Source: JASGDN01 sp049841275
Lineage (GTDB): Bacteria > Chloroflexota > Chloroflexia > Thermomicrobiales > UBA6265
Length of the DNA stretch: 64,000 nucleotides
NCBI GenBank assembly: GCA_049841275.1
Contig: JASGDN010000038.1
Coordinates: forward strand, 33,172-97,171
Direction of reading: 5' to 3'
Part shown: positions 1 through 6,427 of the stretch, in pieces
Layout: each line of letters opens with the position of its first letter
Position numbering within the stretch: position 1 is the first letter of the stretch
Made by a program: the position numbers and the translations under genes
The notes under the pieces: model-generated
Databases searched by the model: none
Told to the model about the DNA's origin: nothing
What the model saw: only the letters and a program-made list of their open reading frames with translations

Positions 1-1
1 C

Positions 2-346
2 TACGTTGCCGGGCCGAAGGACATCGCCGAGCTGAAATTCCTCTCCTCGCTGGGCATGGCGTTCGCCAACGCGGACTCGGCGGAGGCGGACGAGTTCTGG
101 GAGACCCTCAGTCTCGAACAGGCGTTGAAGTATCCGGCGGACATCTTCTACAACGATGTCTACAGCACCTATCGGACACTGGAGGAGTTGCAGGCGCAGC
201 CCGCGATCAGCGCAATGCCCGCGGTTCAGGCCGGGCAGGTCGGCGAGTGGACGCGCGACTTTCCGCTCAGCTATGAGGGCGTGACGACTTTCCTCGAAGC
301 GATCCTGACGCCGCTCCGCGACGCGCAGCGCGTCCGTCCGGACTGA
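2..346 (+). CDS. Siderophore/iron ABC transporter substrate-binding protein, C-terminal part
   Basis: The window opens inside this gene. About 114 residues can be read in frame from base 2 to the TGA at 344-346. The segment has the features of the C-terminal lobe of FecB/FhuD-type (class III) binding proteins: a VAGPKDI start, the 'YPADIFYND' stretch in which the protein complains of metal-chelate position by lobe contacts, then a helix containing W and Y residues and a final 'TFLEAIL' helix typical of the last helix of the fold. The protein would capture ferric siderophores or a related chelate outside the membrane for an ABC importer. The N-terminus, signal peptide and partner permease lie outside the window. 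The family call is by fold pattern only; the ligand cannot be read from this part. Confidence 0.7.
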   Translation, partial: YVAGPKDIAELKFLSSLGMAFANADSAEADEFWETLSLEQALKYPADIFYNDVYSTYRTLEELQAQPAISAMPAVQAGQVGEWTRDFPLSYEGVTTFLEAILTPLRDAQRVRPD

Positions 347-394
347 CCTGTACGATGGGCCAGCCGGACTGGAACGCTCATCACCAGGCGGACA

Positions 395-649
395 TCAATC
401 CTTGGCCCGACCGGTGCGGCGGTCGATGCACTCGATCCAGGCGGCGACCACCGCTGCCGTCTGGACGAGTTCCTCCCGCAGGTTGCCGCCATCACCGAAG
501 TGATCTTCGACCATGGCACGATTGACTTCCCCGATCTCCTCTCCAAGGATCGCGCCCCAGATGAAGTCGTCGTGATTCTGTTCGCCCCATCGTTCGTCCT
601 GGCGCATCCTTTCGGATGCGATTTCCATGAGTACCGCGCTTGTTGTCAC
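395..649 (-). CDS. MazG-like nucleotide pyrophosphohydrolase-family protein
   Basis: This is a short 84-residue protein. It contains the hallmark of the MazG-like/phage NTP pyrophosphohydrolase family: 'ERMRQDERWGEQNHDD' at about residues 12-27, followed by 'LGEEIGEVNRAMVED' (residues 35-49), whose clustered Glu residues would bind Mg2+, and a last helix 'LVQTAAVVAAWIECI'. Family members hydrolyse (d)NTPs to the monophosphate, but the substrate here is not known. I chose the GTG at 647-649 because AAAGG lies eight bases upstream; an in-frame ATG seven codons later is the alternative. It is convergent with the binding-protein gene at the window start and stands alone. The name MazG should be read as a fold statement, since one-domain relatives vary in activity. 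Confidence 0.72.
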   Translation of the reverse strand: MTTSAVLMEIASERMRQDERWGEQNHDDFIWGAILGEEIGEVNRAMVEDHFGDGGNLREELVQTAAVVAAWIECIDRRTGRAKD

Positions 650-810
650 TGGGATCGCCTTTCCCGTTCATTCGGATACCGGCGTGAGCATAGCAGGAGC
701 CAGATCCTCCAGTCGGACCGACCAGTCGGATTGGCGGGTAGGTGGGATTGCGGGGCCGTGGTACCGTGCCGCAGTGACAGCTTGCGCCGATTGCTGAGGA
801 GATTCCGTTC

Positions 811-1824
811 ATGGTTCCACCCGCTTACGTCGCTGCCGAAGGGCGGTACGAGTCGATTCCCTACCGCCGGACCGGGCGCAGCGGTCTCCTGTTGCCGGCC
901 ATCTCGCTCGGTCTCTGGCAGAACTTCGGCGATGCCAATCCGCTCGCGACCCAGCGCGCGATCCTGCGCCGTGCCTTCGACCTTGGGGTGACGCATTTCG
1001 ACCTCGCGAACAACTACGGTCCGCCATACGGTGCAGCCGAGAAGAACTTTGGTACCATCTTCCGGCAGGATTTCCGTCCTTACCGAGACGAACTCGTGAT
1101 TTCCTCGAAGGCCGGCTTCGACATGTGGCCGGGACCGTATGGCAACTGGGGATCGCGAAAGTACCTGCTGGCCTCACTGGACCAGAGCCTTGGCCGGATG
1201 GGGCTGGACTACGTCGACGTCTTCTATCACCATCGTCCGGATCCGGAGACGCCGGTCGAGGAAACCGCCGGGGCGCTGGCGACTGCGGTGACCAGCGGCA
1301 AGGCGCTCTACGCCGGCATTTCCAACTACAACGCCGAGCAGACCGAGGCGATGGCCGGCGCCATGAAGGCGCTTGGCGTGCCGTTACTCATCCATCAGCC
1401 TAGCTACAACATGTTCAATCGCTGGGTGGAAGAACGGCTGCTCGACGTGCTCGCGGAGCGTGGCATCGGGGCGATCGCGTTCGTGCCGCTGGCGCAGGGG
1501 CTCCTCACCGATCGCTACCTGAATGGGAAGGTCCCGGCCGATTCGCGTGCGGCGCGGTCCGGATCGCTGAAGGAAGGCACGATCACGCCAGAGTACCTGG
1601 AGCGGGCGAAGGCGCTGAATGCCATCGCGGAGAGGCGGGGGCAGACGCTTGCCCAACTGGCGTTGACGTGGATCCTGCGGCGGCCGGAGATCACCTCGGC
1701 GCTGATCGGGGCGTCCAGTGTGAGGCAGCTGGAGGAAAACATCGCGTCGCTCTCCTTCCCGGCCCTGACCGACGACGAGATTGCAGCGATCGAGCCCTAC
1801 GCCCAGCCGCTCCCGCCGGCCTGA
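811..1824 (+). CDS. Aldo/keto reductase, YghZ/L-glyceraldehyde 3-phosphate reductase type
   Basis: This 337-residue cytosolic NADPH-dependent oxidoreductase of the aldo/keto reductase superfamily spans the full TIM barrel. Visible landmarks are 'GLWQNFGD' near residue 34, 'DLANNYGPPYGAAE' (residues 61-74) with the catalytic Tyr and Asp, 'ISSKAGF' with the catalytic Lys, 'YHHRPDPETPVEE' near residue 139, and the cofactor end 'SALIGASSVRQLEEN'. The NYGPPYG stretch and the 'HHRPDPETP' loop are those of the YghZ/Kv-beta-like subgroup, which reduces methylglyoxal and L-glyceraldehyde 3-phosphate. GAGGAG sits nine bases before the ATG. The gene is monocistronic and is followed by a perfect palindrome that probably stops transcription. 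The physiological substrate remains inferred. Confidence 0.88.
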   Translation: MVPPAYVAAEGRYESIPYRRTGRSGLLLPAISLGLWQNFGDANPLATQRAILRRAFDLGVTHFDLANNYGPPYGAAEKNFGTIFRQDFRPYRDELVISSKAGFDMWPGPYGNWGSRKYLLASLDQSLGRMGLDYVDVFYHHRPDPETPVEETAGALATAVTSGKALYAGISNYNAEQTEAMAGAMKALGVPLLIHQPSYNMFNRWVEERLLDVLAERGIGAIAFVPLAQGLLTDRYLNGKVPADSRAARSGSLKEGTITPEYLERAKALNAIAERRGQTLAQLALTWILRRPEITSALIGASSVRQLEENIASLSFPALTDDEIAAIEPYAQPLPPA

Positions 1825-1872
1825 CTGTCGGAACAGACACAGGTGCCGGGGCGATGGGCGTGAACGACGCCA

Positions 1873-1924
1873 CAAACGGACGGACCGGGCAGCGGATGCA
1901 TCCGCTGCCCGGTCCGTCCGTTTG
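1873..1924. terminator. 52-bp perfect palindrome, probable bidirectional terminator
   Basis: The two 26-base arms are exact reverse complements around a centre at 1898/1899 (arm begins CAAACGGACGGACC and ends at ATG|CAT). It lies 48 bases after the aldo/keto reductase stop and 93 bases beyond the end of the convergent short-chain dehydrogenase. No U-run follows on either strand, so it would be a hairpin-only terminator or an mRNA 3'-end stabiliser. Confidence 0.7.
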
Positions 1925-2017
1925 CGAAATGGTCCAGACATCGTGGTTGCCGTCTCGGACTACGCGGCAATGGCCTCGGCATTCGTCCAATTGCGTGGTG
2001 GTGCGTCACATCCGTCG

Positions 2018-2782
2018 CTACATCGCGGTCAGGCCGCCGTCCGAAGCGAGGATTGCCCCATTGACATTAGAGGCGCCGTCGCTGAGCAGGTAGGTGATGT
2101 CTGACGCCAGTTGTTCCGGTTGGGCCATGTGCGTCGTCGATGCCTGCATCGTCGGAGCGAGCCGTTCCATCGCCAACTCGGAACCGAACTTCGCGTCAAT
2201 ACCGGTCACGACGCCTCCCGGCGCCACGGCGTTGGTCCGGATACCGCTTGGCCCATACATGAACGCCGTATTCTTTGTGATCCCGATCATCGCGTGTTTC
2301 GACGCGGTGTAGGTGACACCGGCGAACCCGCCGCCCAGTCCCGCCACGGAAGCCACGTTCACAATGGCTCCCCCGCCTTGTGCCAGCATCATTGGGATCA
2401 CCGCCCGGCTCAACCGGATCACGCTCTCGACATTCACGCGCATGACGCGGGACCACATCTCGTCGGTTACCTCGGCGACAGGCAGGAAGTCGTCCATGAT
2501 GCCGGCGTTGTTGACGAGGCCATGCACGGCACCGCCACCTGCTGCGACAATGCGGTCGATATCGGCCTGGACGCTGACATCGCCGGCGACTGGCACCAGG
2601 GTGAGATCCGGAAACTCGGCGACCAGCTGATCGAGCCGTTCGGCGTGGATGTCAGCGGCGATTACCCGTCCGCCTTCATGCGCGATACGCAGGGCTGTGG
2701 CACGGCCGATGCCCGAGCCGGCGCCGGTGACGATGACGGTCTTGCCGTCGAAGCGGCCGGGAAAGAATGCGGCGGTGTCCAT
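2018..2782 (-). CDS. Short-chain dehydrogenase/reductase (SDR)
   Basis: This 254-residue classical SDR is an NAD(P)-dependent alcohol/ketone oxidoreductase. The Rossmann glycine motif 'TGAGSGIG' is near residues 19-26 and Asp in 'AADIHAE' suggests NAD(H) preference. The 'NNAG' motif is near residue 92; catalytic Ser is in 'VNVASVAG' and the YxxxK pair is in 'YTASKHAMIG'. The C-terminal 'ILASDGGLTAM' is typical of the FabG-like group. The start is the ATG at 2780-2782, preceded by AAAGGAG at good spacing; a much longer in-frame extension has no ribosome site. It is monocistronic and convergent with the aldo/keto reductase. The substrate cannot be named from sequence. Confidence 0.88.
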   Translation of the reverse strand: MDTAAFFPGRFDGKTVIVTGAGSGIGRATALRIAHEGGRVIAADIHAERLDQLVAEFPDLTLVPVAGDVSVQADIDRIVAAGGGAVHGLVNNAGIMDDFLPVAEVTDEMWSRVMRVNVESVIRLSRAVIPMMLAQGGGAIVNVASVAGLGGGFAGVTYTASKHAMIGITKNTAFMYGPSGIRTNAVAPGGVVTGIDAKFGSELAMERLAPTMQASTTHMAQPEQLASDITYLLSDGASNVNGAILASDGGLTAM

Positions 2783-2947
2783 GATGAACTCCTTTCTGTG
2801 GGGACCCGGATTCGACTCCGGCAATTGCCCTCGGCCGGGTGAATCGGTGTCATGGATAGTGTCCGCCGGACTCCCGTGCATCCGCATCAACGGCCACCAC
2901 GGCGATGTGTCAGGATCGTGACAGGATGGCATCTGGGTGTACGAAAA

Positions 2948-2979
2948 CGCCGTACGCATGATGTTTCATGCGTACGGCG
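2948..2979. terminator. Hairpin terminator between SDR gene and mhq-like operon
   Basis: Perfect 14-bp stem (CGCCGTACGCATGA pairs with 2966-2979) with a TGTT loop. It lies 26 bases beyond the stop codon of the carboxylesterase gene at 3006, so it most likely ends the leftward mhqR-mhqO-mhqD-like transcripts. Confidence 0.65.
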
Positions 2980-3005
2980 CTCCGAAAGCGTGTTGGGTGA
3001 GAGGT

Positions 3006-3671
3006 TCAGCGCGCGGGCAGGCTCGCTGCGATCAAGGTGCGGACGGCCTCGATCTCGTCGCCGTCGATCATGTGACCCATGCCAGGATAGCTCCGGAAAT
3101 CGACCGTTGCGCCAGCGTCTTCCAACGCCTTCGCCGAATCCTCCGCGACATCAAGCGTGAAGAACGGGTCGCGGTCGCCGCAGCCGAGAAAGACCCGACG
3201 ACCGTTCAGGTTGCCGATCGGAGAGCGGTCCGTGATGGAGGGGTCGATCAAGGAGCCACTGAAGGCCGCGACGCCCGCAACCGGCCGCGCGCCGCGCGCA
3301 ATGTGCTCCAGCGAGAGGCAGGCGCCCTGGGAAAAGCCGCCCACGACGACCGGGAGATCCGCCTGCCCGAATCGGGCATGGTCGATGAGCGTGTCGATCT
3401 TTGCGAGCGCGCCGGTCAGCCACGGTTCGTTCATCGCCAGCGGTTGCTGGAAAGGATGGGGGTACCAGACGCTGCCCTCGGCATCCGGCGCGAGGAAGGC
3501 GATCCGGTCCGCCGCGTCTTCCGGAACGATCTCTCCGGCGAGCCCGAGGATGTCGGCAGCATTCGTACCGCGTCCATGCACGAGGATCACGACGAGGTCG
3601 GCTGACTCCAGCGGAGCACCCGTCGCGTAGACGGGTGCATTGGCATGGGGAAGGGTGGTGTTGGATGTCAT
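3006..3671 (-). CDS. mhqD: Phospholipase/carboxylesterase-family alpha/beta hydrolase (MhqD-like)
   Basis: This 221-residue serine esterase has the oxyanion stretch 'VILVHGRGTNA' near residue 28, nucleophile elbow 'GGFSQGACLS' near residue 111, acid loop 'GCGDRDPF' and catalytic His in 'GMGHMID'. It belongs to the small carboxylesterase family that includes B. subtilis MhqD. Its ATG overlaps the stop of the upstream dioxygenase gene (ATGA, 3668-3671), so the two are translationally coupled. In Bacillus, MhqD accompanies the ring-cleaving dioxygenase MhqO in quinone and catechol detoxification. The same order here supports that role, although the ester substrate is unknown. Assignment to the mhq system is an inference from family plus neighbours. 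Confidence 0.8.
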   Translation of the reverse strand: MTSNTTLPHANAPVYATGAPLESADLVVILVHGRGTNAADILGLAGEIVPEDAADRIAFLAPDAEGSVWYPHPFQQPLAMNEPWLTGALAKIDTLIDHARFGQADLPVVVGGFSQGACLSLEHIARGARPVAGVAAFSGSLIDPSITDRSPIGNLNGRRVFLGCGDRDPFFTLDVAEDSAKALEDAGATVDFRSYPGMGHMIDGDEIEAVRTLIAASLPAR

Positions 3672-4750
3672 TGCACGGCGCTCGCTTCCTCGACCGGAGT
3701 CGGCTGGCCATATTCGGTCGTCGTCACCGTCCTGGAGGTATCCAGTGGTCGGATGATCTCCTCGATCTTCGGGCGCAAGTCTTCCAGGAACGGCGGCAGG
3801 GCCAGCGTCTCACCAAGCGATGCCAGCGGCTCGTCGGTCGCGAACCCTGGCTCATCGGACGAGATCTCGTAGAGGACGCCGCCTGGTTCGCGGAAGTACA
3901 TCGCCTTGAAGTAGAAGCGGTCGATCAGCGGCGTGACATGGAACCCGGCCTTCGTCAGGTACTCGTTCCACGCGGCGTGATGCTCGAATGTGTCCACCCG
4001 GAACGCGATGTGATGGACACCGCCCGCGCCGAGATGGGCGCGCGGCTCGTCGGGCATCACCTTCACGATGAAGAGGCCGCCAGGACCACCCTTGCCGGTC
4101 TCCAGCACGACTGTTCGCCGCACCGGGTTCTCCGGGTCGGGTGTCTCCGAGACGATGCGGAAGCCGAGGAACTCCGTGAGCACGCGCAGGGTCTGCTCCG
4201 GGCGCGCCGTGGAGATCGTGATCGCGCCGAGGCCCTTGATGCCGTGCTTGGCAGGGACCGTCGCCAGCTCCCATGGCGTGCCGCCGGGGATGGCTGCCGT
4301 ATCGCCGCCGTCCTCGATCAGGGCGAGGCGCTGGCCTTCCGGATCGGTGAACGGCAGCGCCTGGCGGCCGGCACGTTCCACGATATCGCCATACGGGATG
4401 CCGAGCGTATCGAAGCGCTGCTGCCAGAAGGCGAGCGAATCGTCGCCGGAGACGCGGAGGGCGATCTCCTGGATCTCACCGGAGCCGGGCCGGTTCGGGG
4501 CGACACGGCTGTTTGGCGGGGCCGATCCCTGATAGTCGAAGAAGGTGACATCGGTCCCTGGCGTGCCAAGGCCATCGGCGTAGAAGAGGTGGTACATGTC
4601 CGGCGCGTCCTGGTTCACGGACTTCTTCACGATGCGCATGCCGAGGGCGCGGGTGTAGAAGTCGCGGTTGCCGACGATATCGCCGGTGGCGGCGCTGACG
4701 TGATGGAGGCCGCCGAGTTCGAGTCCTGCAGGAACGTGAGATGTGGTCAT
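3668..4750 (-). CDS. mhqO: VOC-family ring-cleaving dioxygenase (MhqO-like)
   Basis: This 360-residue two-module VOC enzyme has a first module 'LGGLHHVSAATGDIVGN' with a metal-binding His near residue 12, and a second with 'VPAKHGIKGLGAITIS' and 'HLGAGGVHHIAFRVDT' followed by 'LYEISSDEPGF', whose Glu is the third ligand. The pattern matches Fe(II)-dependent extradiol dioxygenases that open hydroquinone or catechol rings. The start is the ATG at 4748-4750; an earlier in-frame ATG adds eight residues. It lies between the MarR regulator, 60 bases upstream on the same strand, and the carboxylesterase, with which it overlaps by four bases. The ring-opening role is known for the family; the actual aromatic substrate is inferred. 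Confidence 0.85.
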   Translation of the reverse strand: MTTSHVPAGLELGGLHHVSAATGDIVGNRDFYTRALGMRIVKKSVNQDAPDMYHLFYADGLGTPGTDVTFFDYQGSAPPNSRVAPNRPGSGEIQEIALRVSGDDSLAFWQQRFDTLGIPYGDIVERAGRQALPFTDPEGQRLALIEDGGDTAAIPGGTPWELATVPAKHGIKGLGAITISTARPEQTLRVLTEFLGFRIVSETPDPENPVRRTVVLETGKGGPGGLFIVKVMPDEPRAHLGAGGVHHIAFRVDTFEHHAAWNEYLTKAGFHVTPLIDRFYFKAMYFREPGGVLYEISSDEPGFATDEPLASLGETLALPPFLEDLRPKIEEIIRPLDTSRTVTTTEYGQPTPVEEASAVQ

Positions 4751-4810
4751 GAGAATGGGGCCTTCTGGATGCAATGCAGCAACGGATGCAGGAGTGGCTA
4801 GGAAGCTGGC

Positions 4811-5299
4811 CTACGGTTCGGGTAGCGAGCGATCGAGCTTGCGGAGCAGGGCGAGCAGCGTCTCCGTCTCCTCCGGGGTGAGGACCGAGAACTCGTCGAC
4901 GATGCGGCGCTCGTGATCGGCGAGCGATTGCGTGCGGAGCGCGCGGCCCTCCTCGGTCAGGTAGACGAGGTTGGTGCGCCCGCACTTGCGGCGCTCGACC
5001 AAGCCGTCCTGCTCCATCGCGTCGAGGAGTTGCGTGATGTTCCCTTTGGTGACGAGCAGGGAGCGGGCGAGGTCCCGCTGGGGACGCCCTTCCTGCGCGC
5101 CGGCGTGGTTGAGGACATCGAAGCGGCTGACGGAGAGGTTCCAGTCGCGGAGTGTGCTGGCGGTACGACGGTCGATCTTCTGGAAGATACGCGCAAGCCG
5201 AAGCCAGGCGACGACCGCAACCGGCGGTGCGTACTGACGGCGGGTGGTGTCGTCGTTCGCGTGGCTCTGGGGATTGGCGGGGCGATCGGTCGTGTCCAT
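4811..5299 (-). CDS. mhqR: MarR-family transcriptional regulator of the quinone-stress locus (MhqR-like)
   Basis: This 162-residue protein has a MarR winged helix: 'LSVSRFDVLNHAGAQEG' begins the DNA-binding domain, 'RDLARSLLVTKGNITQLLDAMEQDGLV' is the recognition helix region (about residues 75-101), and 'RTNLVYLTEEGR' is the wing. About 25 hydrophilic residues precede the dimerisation helix. It heads a leftward set with the dioxygenase and esterase, which it probably represses until an electrophile or quinone is sensed. The single Cys in 'RRKCGRT' on the wing side could be a redox sensor, but that is speculation. An 18-bp inverted repeat overlapping its own promoter suggests autorepression. 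Confidence 0.85.
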   Translation of the reverse strand: MDTTDRPANPQSHANDDTTRRQYAPPVAVVAWLRLARIFQKIDRRTASTLRDWNLSVSRFDVLNHAGAQEGRPQRDLARSLLVTKGNITQLLDAMEQDGLVERRKCGRTNLVYLTEEGRALRTQSLADHERRIVDEFSVLTPEETETLLALLRKLDRSLPEP

Positions 5300-5304
5300 G
5301 CGAT

Positions 5305-5334
5305 AAGTTTAGGTCTAAACTTTTTATCTGTCAA
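5305..5334 (-). promoter_or_regulatory. mhqR-like promoter with overlapping inverted-repeat operator
   Basis: On the minus strand, TTGACA (5329-5334) and TAAACT (5306-5311) are separated by 17 bases. An exact inverted repeat, AAGTTTAG-GT-CTAAACTT (5305-5322), covers the -10 box, as expected for a MarR operator. Only six bases separate the -10 from the ATG, so transcription should start at or next to the start codon and give a leaderless mRNA. This also explains why no ribosome site is visible. Confidence 0.65.
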
Positions 5335-5396
5335 GCACAGACAAGGGGCTTGCGCAGTCCAGAAATGGTGCGGCCCCTGTGTGTTGCGTGCCGGTG

Positions 5397-6302
5397 TCAG
5401 GACTCGGTGAGTTCGAGCGCGATCAGGGTCGGTTGACGGGTGAGGATCTGCACCTTGCCGGGACCCGTCCATGCGGCCAATGCCTCGTCGGAGAGCGCCG
5501 CATCGGTCGCGATGTCCACCTTCAAGCGCAGGACGCCCTCCGCAAACTCCCGCGTCTCGACGTTCAGGACGCCGTCACGACCGCTCAGGTTCCGCTGGAA
5601 GGCGAGCGCCGTGGTTGCGCGGGCGATGCCGTTCACGACGAGATCGACCATGCGGCGTTCGGGCTCGGTCGGAGCTTCCGCGGCGGGAGTTTCCTCGTCC
5701 TGCTCGTCCTCGGGTTCGCTTGCTGTGGGGGTGGTCGGGACGGGATCGTGCCGGATTGGACGGAAGCTGGTTTTCGGGGGCTTTGCCAGCGTGGGTGTTT
5801 CGCTGGTGACGGGCGAGACCGTCTCGACGGTGGGTTCCGCGTTCGGGGAGGGTGACGTCCCTTCGGGTGTGACTGCACCCTGCTCCAGCGTGCGGAGGGC
5901 GTCGGCTACACGGCCGGCGAGGGCGGCCGTGGCGGTCTGGAAGCCGGCGATCTCATCACGCAGGGACGCCAGCAATGCCTTCGTCTGCGCGCGCTCGGCC
6001 TGGCGCTCCCGGTCGATCTGTGTCTCGCGGGCGCTCCGGGCCTGCTCGGCGGCCTGGGCTTCCTCACGGAGGGCGATCGTCTCCAGCATCAATTCGCCGG
6101 AGCGCTTGATGTTCTCGCCAATGATGCGGTCGAACGATTCGTAGAAGGCGAGGCGTTCCTTCGCCCGCAGGAGCGACTGCCGGAGGACGGCCGGATCGTC
6201 GCTGTCGGTCTCCAACTCGTGCGAGCCGAGCCCTCCGTCCGGCGTCGGGATTCGGTCGAGGCTGGAAGCGGGAACGGTGGCGCGGGGATCGCGGTCGGTC
6301 AT
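5397..6302 (-). CDS. Coiled-coil protein of unknown function with C-terminal ferredoxin-like domain
   Basis: This 301-residue protein has no confident family. Residues about 35-140 form a predicted coiled coil rich in Ala, Glu, Arg and Gln ('LRQSLLRAKERLAFYESFD', 'REEAQAAEQARSARETQID'). A Pro/Thr/Glu-rich linker follows (about 140-220). The last 80 residues read as a beta-alpha-beta unit: 'MVDLVVNGIARATTALAFQ', 'LNVETREFAEGVLRLKVDI', 'KVQILTRQPTLIALEL'. Such a compact C-terminal domain recalls ones found at the ends of other Chloroflexota signalling or structural proteins, but I cannot name it. No signal peptide or membrane segment is seen. The chosen ATG at 6300-6302 removes a poor 43-residue extension. 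It is downstream of dnaE2 on the same strand, 125 bases away. Confidence 0.68.
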   Translation of the reverse strand: MTDRDPRATVPASSLDRIPTPDGGLGSHELETDSDDPAVLRQSLLRAKERLAFYESFDRIIGENIKRSGELMLETIALREEAQAAEQARSARETQIDRERQAERAQTKALLASLRDEIAGFQTATAALAGRVADALRTLEQGAVTPEGTSPSPNAEPTVETVSPVTSETPTLAKPPKTSFRPIRHDPVPTTPTASEPEDEQDEETPAAEAPTEPERRMVDLVVNGIARATTALAFQRNLSGRDGVLNVETREFAEGVLRLKVDIATDAALSDEALAAWTGPGKVQILTRQPTLIALELTES

Positions 6303-6427
6303 CGGGCGGAAGATCCTCTGGGGCAGGCGGAAGCAGCGGATATTCGATAGGTCGAGTGTAGCGCAGGAACTGGGTGCCTGGCGGTTTCGGCGCCGTTGGG
6401 CGCCGGACGCTTCCGCCAGGCGTGCAA

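Noticed and set aside
2800..2830. A tRNA T-arm-like GGATTCGACTCC
   Set aside because: The closing pair of the arm is A-C, not G-C, and no anticodon, D-arm or acceptor stem is found around it. It lies in the SDR leader.
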